This document shows, piece after piece, positions 20,459 through 28,539 of a stretch of DNA of 64,000 nt; the first letter of the stretch is position 1; the number at the start of each line of letters is the position of its first letter. The DNA lies in contig NZ_CP017940.1 of the NCBI RefSeq assembly GCF_002764115.1, positions 2,206,501 to 2,270,500 of the forward strand, given 5' to 3'. Position numbers and translations under genes: made by a program. The notes beneath the pieces were generated by a model. That model was not told where the DNA came from and ran no database searches. It worked only from the letters and a program-made list of their open reading frames with translations. The DNA comes from Phyllobacterium zundukense. GTDB taxonomy: Bacteria > Pseudomonadota > Alphaproteobacteria > Rhizobiales > Rhizobiaceae.

Positions 20459-21009
20459 TGCCGGGGGCTCCCGGAAATAGAATCATAAGGGCGGAAAGGC
20501 AGTTTCAGCAAGCCCTAACTGCCATACCATACCAATTTACTAGAGATATTTGATTAAATCGAGCTATCGCGCCGGATTTACCCCTCATTGTTCAACCGAT
20601 AACTGCGTAAAATTGAATAATATATTGAATATACTATATTTTTGGTATTTGAGAGGCTGACGGTGCACATCAAAAATGCGGCCGAACAATCACTTCTACG
20701 CAGTCTGGCGGACGATGGCAGGGATTACTCTGCACCTAACTGATTTGACATGCGGTGTCCGCCAAGCTGGTCTCAGGTGTATTGTTGCGATATTTTGAAC
20801 CGGACCGCATTTCAATGTCTGACGCCACCGACATTTTTCCCGTCCATCTTGCCAAAACGGCGCCGTTGGCCCATTCATGTGCCGTTGCAGTGCCGCGCGT
20901 CCAAACGAAAGCGCAGTGGAGTAGCAACACTTTGAATTGATGCATATCCTTTCCGAAAATCGGTTCCGATTCTCGGTCTCATGCGTGACGCGATCGAGGA
21001 CATTGGCAC
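20459..21009. other. Gene-free stretch with a degenerate palindromic repeat
   Basis: About 550 bp with no convincing gene. Short open frames here overlap one another on both strands, lack good ribosome sites and have no recognisable content. 20520-20660 is A+T-rich. The right end carries the palindromic element at 20940-20985. Confidence 0.6.
20940..20985. repeat. Degenerate palindromic repeat
   Basis: Left arm GCATATCCTTTCCGAAAATC and right arm CCGATTCTCGGTCTCATGCG around a TT centre. The inner 11 bp pair with one mismatch; the outer part is eroded. The left arm resembles the arm of the perfect palindrome at 10841-10892, so both are likely members of one repeat family. Confidence 0.6.
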
Positions 21010-21333
21010 ATGACGACAAGGCACCTTCAGGTGATCATACTCTCCGCACTGCTCGCAGGCTGCGGTAATATTCAAGGTCAGCTCGATAGCGAAAAGATCT
21101 CTTCCCTGAACTACGACCCGGTCGCGTGCCCAACACTTGTGGCGCAGCGCAACCAGGCCATGGCGGAAATCAGCCGCCTTACCAATGGCGAGGGGTATCA
21201 GGAACCGAACGTCATCACCGGCTTCGGCCCTTTCCTGCCCGACTACCGCACGGCCAATCAGAAGAAGGCCGGCGCCTTGCAAGGCCAGGTTGATTCGATG
21301 AGCCGGTCCATCGATCGCCGCAAGTGCGCCTAG
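21010..21333 (+). CDS. Small putative lipoprotein
   Basis: A 107-residue protein with a lipoprotein signal (VIILSALLAGCGN, lipobox LAGC, Cys18). The mature part (CPTLVAQRNQAMAEISRL) is helical and soluble, and the protein ends in RRKCA. An AGGA ribosome site lies 9 nt before the ATG. I do not recognise the family. The palindromic repeat at 20940-20985 lies directly upstream. Confidence 0.65.
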   Translation: MTTRHLQVIILSALLAGCGNIQGQLDSEKISSLNYDPVACPTLVAQRNQAMAEISRLTNGEGYQEPNVITGFGPFLPDYRTANQKKAGALQGQVDSMSRSIDRRKCA

Positions 21334-21485
21334 GGCATTTCAGCTTGGCTCTTGGCGAGAATTTTGACTTGAACAGTCATATTTTCTCATTGCACTGACA
21401 GATTTACAACTCGATGCAAAGATTGTTACGTGTTGTTGCTCCGACTCCAAATAGAATTGGACGGAATGCAAATGGGGGCACGTTC

Positions 21486-21971
21486 ATGATCTTAGGTATG
21501 ACGCCGTTTACCTTGTTCCATGTGATTTTAAGCCTTATCGGCATCGTTTCTGGCCTGATTGTTCTGTCCGGTCTACTGGGGTCAGACCGGAAGGAAGGCT
21601 GGACACTGGTCTTTCTGATAACGACCGTTGGTACAAGTGTGACCGGCTTTCTGTTCCCGTTCGCCGGCTTCACACCGGCCATCGGCGTCGGCATCATATC
21701 AATGATCTTCCTTATCGCGGCAATTGTAGCGCTTTACGTCTGCCGCCTCGCCGGAGCCTGGCGCTGGATCTATGTGGTGAGCGCCGTCGTGTCGCTCCAC
21801 CTGAACGTGTTCGTGCTGGTTGTGCAGTCGTTCCAGAAAATACCTGCGCTCAACGCACTGGCACCAACAGGGTCGGAGCCGCCATTTGCCATCGTACAGA
21901 GCATTGTCCTGGTGCTGTTCATCATCGCCGGGTTTCTTTCCCTGCGGCGATTTTATCCCCTCGCTGCTTGA
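21486..21971 (+). CDS. Small multi-pass membrane protein
   Basis: A 161-residue protein with about five hydrophobic helices (LFHVILSLIGIVSGLIVLSGL, then TLVFLITTVGTSVTGFLFPF, and others). No catalytic motif is visible and I do not recognise the family. The frame is open to 21414, but the ATG at 21486 (MILGMTPFTL) places the first helix at the N-terminus and was chosen for that reason. Confidence 0.65.
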   Translation: MILGMTPFTLFHVILSLIGIVSGLIVLSGLLGSDRKEGWTLVFLITTVGTSVTGFLFPFAGFTPAIGVGIISMIFLIAAIVALYVCRLAGAWRWIYVVSAVVSLHLNVFVLVVQSFQKIPALNALAPTGSEPPFAIVQSIVLVLFIIAGFLSLRRFYPLAA

Positions 21972-22160
21972 AACGAAGCCAGCAGCGAACGCGACCGGAA
22001 CAAATATCTGCGCCATCTCACGGCATCTTGACCGTGGTAGACGCTGATTTCGATGCGTTGATGCTGGTCCTTATTGAATAAGCAAAAAATCAGGCGTATT
22101 TTGCCGGTTTGGGTGGCTTTTAACCGGTACTTTGTTCTTCTCAAGGGAGTGACAAGCAAA

Positions 22161-22337
22161 ATGGAAGAGGTGACGCTGCATACACCCCACAATGCAAGCT
22201 GCGCATCGACGCAAACACTACAAAAAGTACGCTCGGAAATGCCAAAGAAGACAACCAGCCCGAATAAGCTTTCGGATATTCTGAGGCGCGCCAAAGGCGG
22301 ATTTACGCATCGAAGATTCAAGGAGCATGCAAAGTAA
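22161..22337 (+). CDS. Short basic hypothetical protein (doubtful)
   Basis: A 58-residue reading frame (MEEVTLHTPHNAS to RRFKEHAK) with a lysine/arginine-rich C-terminus. The frame is also open upstream to a TTG at 22074. There is no recognised domain and no strong ribosome site, so it may not be a gene. Confidence 0.3.
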   Translation: MEEVTLHTPHNASCASTQTLQKVRSEMPKKTTSPNKLSDILRRAKGGFTHRRFKEHAK

Positions 22338-22478
22338 TCGGCAAAGGGCCGATCGCATCGATCTCCCGTGTCTGCCATGAAGAAAAGCCCCGGCAAGGCA
22401 ATGCGACGTGGATTGCCGCATCACTGGATGCCAGCGGTTTGCGTGCCCAACTATTGAAGTGGAAACGAGGTTACGGCT

Positions 22479-22553
22479 ATGCGTGATCTTGATATCCTTC
22501 TCGCCGTCATCGCGATTGTACTCCTCGTGTACCAAGCGAAAACATCGCACTGA
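22479..22553 (+). CDS. Tiny single-helix membrane peptide
   Basis: A 24-residue frame, MRDLDILLAVIAIVLLVYQA then KTSH, made almost entirely of one transmembrane helix. A GAGG ribosome-site-like motif lies 8 nt before the ATG. It is one of several tiny membrane proteins in the region. Existence as a translated gene is inferred from the helix, the ribosome site and the context. Confidence 0.4.
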   Translation: MRDLDILLAVIAIVLLVYQAKTSH

Positions 22554-22635
22554 TAGTGGTGGCGGGCTGCCCCGCTAACCATAATCCTCCCCTGCGGTCG
22601 AGACGCGCCTCGATATAATGTATTTATGTTACGAT

Positions 22636-22653
22636 GAGCTATCTAAATAGCTC
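22636..22653. promoter_or_regulatory. Short perfect inverted repeat upstream of a small membrane protein gene
   Basis: GAGCTAT and ATAGCTC flank CTAA (7-bp arms, 4-nt spacer), in an A+T-rich stretch about 120 bp upstream of the gene at 22772. It could be an operator or chance; no T-run follows. Confidence 0.25.
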
Positions 22654-22771
22654 GAATTGTTGAGTTGTTTTAGATGTATCCCTGTGGCCTCATGCGACCT
22701 GAGCCGCGTTGCTTTACTGGGCTCAAAGTCCTCTTGACCACTGTTTTCATTGGCAGAAGCGGGAGGCACCA

Positions 22772-22903
22772 ATGGAAGAGGAGGATGACAAGAAAGACAA
22801 AGATGACTATACGCCGTACCTAACTTCGATATGGGGTTATCTTATACTCTTTCTCATCATCATACCGGTTGTCCTATACCTGGGCCGTCAGTTCGGAAGG
22901 TGA
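22772..22903 (+). CDS. Tiny membrane protein with acidic N-terminus
   Basis: A 43-residue protein: charged head (MEEEDDKKDKDDYTPYLTS) then one helix (YLILFLIIIPVVLYLG). A perfect GGGAGG ribosome site at 22761-22766 supports the ATG at 22772 rather than the upstream frame opening at 22709. Family unknown. Followed 6 bp later by another small membrane gene. Confidence 0.6.
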   Translation: MEEEDDKKDKDDYTPYLTSIWGYLILFLIIIPVVLYLGRQFGR

Positions 22904-22909
22904 TTTGTT

Positions 22910-23095
22910 GTGTCGTTTACTGTCTTGAATAAGAGGGCGAAGACCCCCGTCGCAGTATCGTTTCCACTATCGAGTGACGAAAGTACATTCGCATTCGACA
23001 ACGAATTCAGGCCGTATCTGTACTGGCCTCCGGCAATCGTGATGATTGTCCTGTCCACCGCAGGTTATCTGGTCGGAATGTATTTCGCTTCCTGA
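22910..23095 (+). CDS. Small single-helix membrane protein
   Basis: A 61-residue frame with GTG start, directly downstream of the 43-residue membrane protein. A soluble N-terminal half is followed by one C-terminal helix (AIVMIVLSTAGYLVGMYFAS). Probably co-transcribed with its neighbour. No family recognised. Confidence 0.5.
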   Translation: MSFTVLNKRAKTPVAVSFPLSSDESTFAFDNEFRPYLYWPPAIVMIVLSTAGYLVGMYFAS

Positions 23096-23166
23096 CGGCA
23101 GGGTGGGTCCCGAATAATGTGGACGGATTGCCGAGCACAAGCAAGGCTCTGTAGACAAAACGTGGT

Positions 23167-24153
23167 CTAGTGTTTTCCGTCATATTCCGGGACGTTGTTC
23201 TCATCGCCAAAAATGAGCTTTCGCGGATCGTCCTGGATTGCGGAGACACCGCGTTCGATGCGTTGAACCGTGCGACGGCTCTGGGATACGATTCTCTGTA
23301 CATTGCGAAGCTTGTCGCCGGTCAGGCTGCTCAGATTGCTCATGATGGAAGCCAGCCGGACATCCAGCTCCTTTGCCTGTTGCTGATAGGACTGCAGTTT
23401 TGCGCGCACCTCGCTTACGGTACTGTCCTTGGCGTCAGAAAGCTGCTTGTCGACATTGGCAAGAGTCTCGTCGACCTTTACCGACGCTGAATTCACACGC
23501 GATATGACATCGCGTGCATCATGCATGATCTCTTCGACGTTCTGCGCCTGCTGGCCATATTTGTCGATCAGTTCGGTACTGTCCGCTAGTCCATCGGTGA
23601 AGGTCTTGGCCTGCTTTATGCTGTCGATGAACGGCCCTCTCGTTTCCTCCAGATATTTTTCCGTGGCGGCTGTCGCCTTGTCGACGCGCTCGATCCAGTC
23701 CTGGGCGGTCTGTACCAGTGTTTTCAAGGATGACGGATCGATATCCATTCGCGCGATGGTATCTTCCTTTTCGGCTTCCTCGAGCAATTTCGGCTCATAG
23801 GCCTTGCCGCCCGTCAGCTCGATTCGCGCCTGTCCCGCAAGCAGCTCGAACGCCAGTGTCGCCACTGTCGAGCGCGTGATGGGGGTGGTCAAGTCGATCT
23901 CCGTCTGGACGATGACGGCGTCGGGGTTGGTCGAATCAACGAACAGCCGGCGGACCTCGCCAACCTTCAGTCCGTTGAAGAAAACCGGACTTTTGGCCGC
24001 CAGGCCAGTGACGGAACCGGGAACGCGGATCTCAAGCGTCGTGGTCTCACGGGTATCTCCGTAGCGGCCGATCCAGTAAAAGAAACCGAACGCAAGGAGA
24101 CCCACCACCAGGCTGAAAACCGCAACAAGAAGATAATTGGCTTTGGTTTCCAT
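23167..24153 (-). CDS. MCE/MlaD-family protein
   Basis: A 328-residue membrane-anchored MCE protein. The N-terminal helix (LLVAVFSLVVGLLAFGFFYW) is followed by one MCE domain at about residues 38-118 (FNGLKVGEVRRLFVDSTNPD), then a long helical, probably coiled-coil, tail (residues 140-310). MCE proteins form hexameric lipid conduits between inner and outer membranes and normally sit with MlaE permease and MlaF ATPase genes. Here neither is adjacent: the next gene upstream is a divergent LysR regulator, so the partners must be elsewhere or absent. Confidence 0.88.
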   Translation of the reverse strand: METKANYLLVAVFSLVVGLLAFGFFYWIGRYGDTRETTTLEIRVPGSVTGLAAKSPVFFNGLKVGEVRRLFVDSTNPDAVIVQTEIDLTTPITRSTVATLAFELLAGQARIELTGGKAYEPKLLEEAEKEDTIARMDIDPSSLKTLVQTAQDWIERVDKATAATEKYLEETRGPFIDSIKQAKTFTDGLADSTELIDKYGQQAQNVEEIMHDARDVISRVNSASVKVDETLANVDKQLSDAKDSTVSEVRAKLQSYQQQAKELDVRLASIMSNLSSLTGDKLRNVQRIVSQSRRTVQRIERGVSAIQDDPRKLIFGDENNVPEYDGKH

Positions 24154-24337
24154 CGATTTTCTGGAGCGACTCCGCGGCTGGGTTCAACAATCCCTTCATT
24201 ACCGCCTTAGGACACGGCAAATCAATGGCGAACGCCGTTCACATGGAGCGCGCAGGACATGAGAGCGGAGCATGGCGCTCGCACGTTGTTCGGATTAGTC
24301 TGGGAATGGGTGAAGTCGCATACGGAATTATCGAACA

Positions 24338-25237
24338 ATGATGAAACTTGAAGGTATTTCTACATTTGTGGCAGTGGCGGAAGCCGGGTCCATCAGCGAA
24401 GCTGCCCGCCGTTTGCGCCTGTCGAAATCCATCGTGAGCGAGCGGCTGGCAGAACTTGAGCGGCAAATTGGCGCCGTTCTCCTGCATCGTACGACACGCA
24501 AGCTTAGTCTGACGGAGGATGGCGCGGCATTTCTCGAACGTGCTTCGCGCATCACGCGTGATGTCGAGGAAGCTGCCGCCGATATGGCGCAGCGTCGCGG
24601 CATGCTGGTCGGGCCATTGCGGATCTCGGTGCCCGTCACCTTCGGGCGCATGCATCTCGGCCCTGCCCTCTACCCGTTTCTTCTGGCCCACCCCGATATC
24701 GAACTATCGCTCGATCTCGATGATCGCCGCGTCGATGTCGCCGCAGGCGGCTATGACGCCGTGGTGCGGCATGGCTCCATTGTCGATTCGCGGCTGATGA
24801 CCTGGCGCCTTGCCACCAGCCAGCGTGTTCTGGTGGCCTCGCCAGCCTATCTCGACCGGCACGGAATCCCGGCCACGATTGAGGAACTCGACCGGCACAA
24901 AGGCATATTCTACGCCAACCGTGGCGCCGCGGACTGGAGTTTTGCCACTGAAACCGGAGCCGCCGTGGTGCGCGGACGGATCGGCTTGCGGGTCAACAAT
25001 GGCGACATGATGCGGGATGCGGCCATTGCGGGCATCGGCATTGCCCTTTTGCCGACCTTTATCGCTGGAATGGCACTCAAATCGGGCCAGTTGCAGGCTA
25101 TAAACGTGGGCGTCAAGGCGGAGGTCGAGCATATCTTCATCGCCCATCCGGAAGGCCGCATGCCCTCGGCCAAGCTTCGGGCGCTTGCCGACCATCTGCG
25201 GAAAGCCTTCGGCAGTCCGGCCTACTGGGACAGTTGA
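24338..25237 (+). CDS. LysR-family transcriptional regulator
   Basis: A 299-residue regulator: winged HTH at residues 1-62 (FVAVAEAGSISEAARRL, SKSIVSERLAELERQIG) and a LysR substrate-binding domain from about residue 90. Belongs to the branch that usually acts on neighbouring transporter or redox genes. It is divergent from the MCE gene (184 bp between starts) and precedes a LysE-type exporter gene, either of which could be its target (inference). Two in-frame ATGs at 24338 and 24341. Confidence 0.9.
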   Translation: MMKLEGISTFVAVAEAGSISEAARRLRLSKSIVSERLAELERQIGAVLLHRTTRKLSLTEDGAAFLERASRITRDVEEAAADMAQRRGMLVGPLRISVPVTFGRMHLGPALYPFLLAHPDIELSLDLDDRRVDVAAGGYDAVVRHGSIVDSRLMTWRLATSQRVLVASPAYLDRHGIPATIEELDRHKGIFYANRGAADWSFATETGAAVVRGRIGLRVNNGDMMRDAAIAGIGIALLPTFIAGMALKSGQLQAINVGVKAEVEHIFIAHPEGRMPSAKLRALADHLRKAFGSPAYWDS

Positions 25238-25370
25238 CCAGAAAGCTCGGTGCCGCGGAACGTGGAGAAGCTTTGACTTGGCGGCCAAAAACAGAGATTG
25301 GTAGTTATCGCCGGTCAAGCCGATTTCCGCGCGGTTCTGGCGCTGTCCTATCCGATCTTTGGAGCGAGTC

Positions 25371-26006
25371 ATGACACATCTGACTATTCTCGCATTCGCA
25401 CTGGTTTCGTTCATTGGCATTGCCACGCCCGGCCCGACAGTACTGCTCGCGCTGACGAATGGCTCGAGATTTGGTATCAAAACGGCTAGCTTCGGCATGG
25501 CCGGCGCGGTTCTTTCAGACTTTGTGCTGATCGGCGCTGTGGCGGTGGGACTTGGTGCTCTTCTCGCGGCGTCGGAATTCTGGTTCTCCGTCGTCAAGTG
25601 GATAGGCGTCGGCTATCTGACGTTCCTGGGTATTATGCTGTTGCGGTCCAAGGGCACGCTCGACGTCGTGCATCCAGACGCAAGCGCCATCACATCACCT
25701 TCGGCACGGCTGGCATTTCTCAAGAGTTTTCTTGTCGCCATTACCAATCCGAAGGGATACCTGTTTTTCTCGGCGTTTCTGCCGCAATTCGTCGTGCCGG
25801 CTCTGCCGCAGTTTCCCCAGTACCTGGCCCTCGCCGTCACTTTTGCGCTGATCGACTTTGCCGTGATGTTTGGCTACGCCATTTTGGGTTCACGCGCTGT
25901 GCGCCTGCTCAAGAAGACAGGGGCACTCTGGCTGGACCGGTGTTGCGGCGGCGCCTTGCTCGCCCTTGCCGGTTCCCTAGCATTTTACCGGCGTGCAAGT
26001 TCATGA
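25371..26006 (+). CDS. LysE-family translocator
   Basis: A 211-residue exporter with six hydrophobic helices. The N-terminal motif GIATPGPTVLLALTNG is typical of LysE/RhtB proteins, which export amino acids or homoserine lactones. The ATG at 25371 has a GGAG site 6 nt upstream and was preferred to the ATG at 25359. The preceding LysR gene may regulate it. Ends at a shared convergent terminator. Confidence 0.88.
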   Translation: MTHLTILAFALVSFIGIATPGPTVLLALTNGSRFGIKTASFGMAGAVLSDFVLIGAVAVGLGALLAASEFWFSVVKWIGVGYLTFLGIMLLRSKGTLDVVHPDASAITSPSARLAFLKSFLVAITNPKGYLFFSAFLPQFVVPALPQFPQYLALAVTFALIDFAVMFGYAILGSRAVRLLKKTGALWLDRCCGGALLALAGSLAFYRRASS

Positions 26007-26022
26007 GGCGATTGTAAACAGA

Positions 26023-26052
26023 ATAGCCCGCCATTTTGCAATGACGGGCTAT
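26023..26052. terminator. Bidirectional terminator hairpin
   Basis: ATAGCCCG (26023-26030) pairs with CGGGCTAT (26045-26052), and an inner CATT/AATG pairs across one mismatch, loop TTGC. It lies between the convergent lysE-type gene and the PepSY-like gene. Confidence 0.7.
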
Positions 26053-26072
26053 CCTGGATCGTTGATCGAAGG

Positions 26073-26390
26073 TCAATCGACAGAAATCACGTCGCCTGTC
26101 TGGCGGTCGATATCGACCCGGATGTCATCACCCCGGCGGTCAATGCCTTCAACGACATATCTGGACCGGGTGCGCCTTACGTTGTCGACGTCCCTAACAC
26201 CTTCGCTTCTGGCGATGCGAACGGCTTGCCGTTCGCCAATTTCGTAGTACCGGCGCTCTACCCGTTCTGGCGCTGCTTCACGCAGCCGCACGCCGTCGGG
26301 GCCAATCACGATCGATTGAGCGAAGCCTTGCGGCACTGCCGCAACGGTCATCAGCGCCGCTGCTCCAACAACTACCAATCTCTTCAACAT
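26073..26390 (-). CDS. Small secreted PepSY-like protein
   Basis: A 105-residue exported protein. The signal peptide ends at GFAQ, and the mature part is Arg/Asp-rich and ends in IDRQTGDVISVD, which resembles the tail of PepSY-type domains. The ATG at 26390 has a GGAGAA site 5 nt upstream; the frame remains open to 26498. Function unknown; PepSY domains are often inhibitory or sensory in the periplasm. Confidence 0.7.
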   Translation of the reverse strand: MLKRLVVVGAAALMTVAAVPQGFAQSIVIGPDGVRLREAAPERVERRYYEIGERQAVRIARSEGVRDVDNVRRTRSRYVVEGIDRRGDDIRVDIDRQTGDVISVD

Positions 26391-26705
26391 AACATTCTCC
26401 TTAAGATCAAAATCGTACGCAAAATACCCCACGCTCCTGAACCAACGTTTGATTCCCGATAGCGTTCCCGTCCCTGCATGGGATATAAACTTATCCAAAA
26501 AGTGGCGAAAGCACGCCCGCGACGTTTAAAGGTGCAATCCGGCCTATACATATGTGTTTTCAATCCGGCCGGTCTGCGTAGCCCGGAAACGCTGATTCAC
26601 CGCTGGCAAGCGACTCTAACGGATTAGCTTTCGATTAATTGCCGCCCACTCCCCGCAAGTGTAATTTAGACCATCGGGTAAAAACAAAAAAATGTGGTGG
26701 GGGCC
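26391..26705. promoter_or_regulatory. Divergent intergenic region
   Basis: About 315 bp between the PepSY-like gene (leftward) and a small membrane-protein gene (rightward). I see no gene. A GGTGGGGG run just before 26706 can act as the ribosome site of the rightward gene. Confidence 0.4.
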
Positions 26706-26909
26706 ATGAAAAGAACTCGAGACTACTACGATTATGAAGCGAGACGTTCTCGCTCATTCCTAGTGAAGATCTGCGATTACGGCGTTGCGATTATGCTGCT
26801 GACCGGTGTTGTCTATTCGACCTACCTGGACATTCAAGGTCGATTCAAGCCGAGTGGCGTGGAGCTCTTGGCTGCAAAACATGCCGCGACCAAATCGGTC
26901 GTCGAATAG
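26706..26909 (+). CDS. Small single-helix membrane protein
   Basis: A 67-residue protein: basic, Tyr/Arg-rich head (MKRTRDYYDYEARRSRSF), one helix (GVAIMLLTGVVYSTYL) and a short soluble tail. Purine-rich ribosome site just upstream. No family recognised. It is the last gene before the duplicated tRNA fragment that marks the island edge. Confidence 0.55.
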   Translation: MKRTRDYYDYEARRSRSFLVKICDYGVAIMLLTGVVYSTYLDIQGRFKPSGVELLAAKHAATKSVVE

Positions 26910-26942
26910 CCGTCAGCTGCGCCGAGCCAAACCATCCAAACC

Positions 26943-26999
26943 ATTGAGAAGGTGGCGATCCCGGCTGGATATCGCTCCGGGTTCCACGTCGCTTAGAAG
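26943..26999 (-). repeat. Displaced 3' part of tRNA-Arg (distal att site)
   Basis: Positions 26943-26970 match 31961-31988 at the 3' end of the intact tRNA-Arg with one mismatch, including a 22-bp exact core (26949-26970). Beyond the core the match is weaker but resumes at 26987-26999 (CGTCGCTTAGAAG), which corresponds to the anticodon arm. So the fragment covers the anticodon loop to CCA and 3' flank, in the same orientation as the real gene. This is the footprint expected where an integrating element replaces the 3' end of a tRNA gene and displaces the original. Confidence 0.8.
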
Positions 27000-27019
27000 A
27001 ACGTCACATGCCTTGCGTG

Positions 27020-27304
27020 TTATTGCTTATAGCCCTTTGCCTGCATGCATGCATTGACAAGATTGGCCTCTTCCTTGCTTCTGGCAGAGGCGTTAGTGGC
27101 TAAGGCGGCGGTTGAACCGGCGGCTTGATACTTACATTGCGCCATATCCTTGTCCGCAGGTGTGACAGGATCTTCGCTATGGACCCACTTCTTCTCAGAA
27201 GAAGCGCATGCCGCGAGGACCATCATCGGAATGACAAATAGTAAAATCCGGCCTCGGGAGAGATTTTTGGAAGTATTGGATGAACCTGAAACCGCGTCGG
27301 ACAT
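27020..27304 (-). CDS. Small putative lipoprotein
   Basis: A 94-residue protein with an N-terminal tail, a hydrophobic stretch (ILLFVIPMMVLAAC) and a lipobox Cys33, followed by a small soluble domain with two Cys (AQCKYQAAGSTAALA and VNACMQAKGY). An AGGGGAT ribosome site lies 7 nt before the ATG at 27304. First gene inside the tRNA-Arg island. Family not recognised. Confidence 0.6.
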   Translation of the reverse strand: MSDAVSGSSNTSKNLSRGRILLFVIPMMVLAACASSEKKWVHSEDPVTPADKDMAQCKYQAAGSTAALATNASARSKEEANLVNACMQAKGYKQ

Positions 27305-27780
27305 GGTGAGAATCCCCTATTTAATTAGCCTAATACCAAAGTCAGGCATAAATCTGTTCCGAATGCTCCAATGAAAAGCCAGCCTATACCAATGCGGAAA
27401 CTACATTGCATTTGGGGGCCGGCACAACCCCGATTGTGATATTTGACGGGGAAGCCAGATAGCATCAAGGGAACGTCAGGTGTTTCCGGGGTTGTTAAAG
27501 CCATCCTAAATAGCACAAATGTGCGGGTGGGTTCAGTGACCTTGTGGAAGCAGCTTCCAATGATCAAATCCTAAAGATCCCTTGCACTTTTGCGAATACG
27601 CGATGCTGTCTCGCGTGGTTCCGATTGCAGTAACTTCTGCTTCTGGCAACGCATCGAGGACATTCACGCCGGCAGGTTTGATCGCAAAAATATCACCGTT
27701 GGGTGAATGACCGGAGGCCACTCTTGCTTTCCTGTTAGGGGCACTGTTGGATCACCTTTTGACACGGGGGAAAAACGACC
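27305..27780. other. Gene-poor stretch inside the island
   Basis: About 475 bp with no gene I can support. Two leftward short frames exist (27325-27567 and 27533-27721). The second, 62 codons (MASGHSPNGDIFAIKPAGVN start), reads like it could be a real small protein or a remnant but has no recognised match or strong ribosome site. Confidence 0.4.
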
Positions 27781-27984
27781 ATGCTTGCGGCTTACATCGA
27801 CGAATTCATTATGTTTTGCGCCGGATTATGGATGACAGCTGTAGGCTTCCGCTACCTATCTTTTCCAACTCCCAACCAAGGTGACAAGAATGCGTGGCTT
27901 GCGAGCCTCGTGACTCATTTCAAATGGATGGGACCGCTATTGCTGGCAATCGCTATCATTCTAGCCATCGCCTCACCGGCTTAA
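27781..27984 (+). CDS. Small two-helix membrane protein
   Basis: A 67-residue protein with two hydrophobic segments (FIMFCAGLWMTAVGF near the N-terminus and MGPLLLAIAIILAIA at the C-terminus) joined by a polar loop. A G-run about 11 nt upstream may act as the ribosome site. Family not recognised. Inside the tRNA-Arg island. Confidence 0.5.
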   Translation: MLAAYIDEFIMFCAGLWMTAVGFRYLSFPTPNQGDKNAWLASLVTHFKWMGPLLLAIAIILAIASPA

Positions 27985-28188
27985 TCAACTAGACTCAAGT
28001 CCCGACCGCAATCGACGAAATGCGGTGGACCGAAGCTTTTACCGCTGAATAATAACCCTCACCCTTGAAGCCGATGATGTGAACGCAGCGCATTTAAACA
28101 GCCCATTAAAAAAGCGACGCGATGGCCATCTCTGTGCGGAACAATTCGCTGTTTTGACTGTTCTTGGCACAGTCACGGGAGGTGTTCG

Positions 28189-28332
28189 ATGACACAGCAA
28201 TCCGTTATGCTCCCCGCCCTAGTTGTGATGTTTGCTCTACTAGCGGCACTGGCCTTTTTATCGCGGGACGAGACTAGACAGAACCGCCCCGGACTCGTTC
28301 AACCATCGGGTCAATCTGACACCGGCAATTGA
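28189..28332 (+). CDS. Tiny single-helix membrane protein
   Basis: A 47-residue frame: MTQQSVMLPA, one helix (LVVMFALLAALAFL) and a polar tail rich in Gln, Arg and Ser. A perfect GGGAGG ribosome site at 28177-28182 lies 6 nt before the ATG, which is the strongest argument that it is translated. Family unknown. Inside the tRNA-Arg island. Confidence 0.5.
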   Translation: MTQQSVMLPALVVMFALLAALAFLSRDETRQNRPGLVQPSGQSDTGN

Positions 28333-28539
28333 TGACGGGGAATTGGAAGCGGAGCGAGTCCCATCGCTTGCCCAACAAACGCTCCGCGATGCGCTTGCGA
28401 CGTTAACAGATCATGGCCAACGCAACGCTGGCAAACACGGTGGAGACCGGCAGAATGCGTTGTGCCAAGTTTATCATGATGGCTGCTTGTGGCCGCGAAG
28501 CCGAAATTAAGTCGGTCTAGGCCGCGGGTGGGGGCCCTC

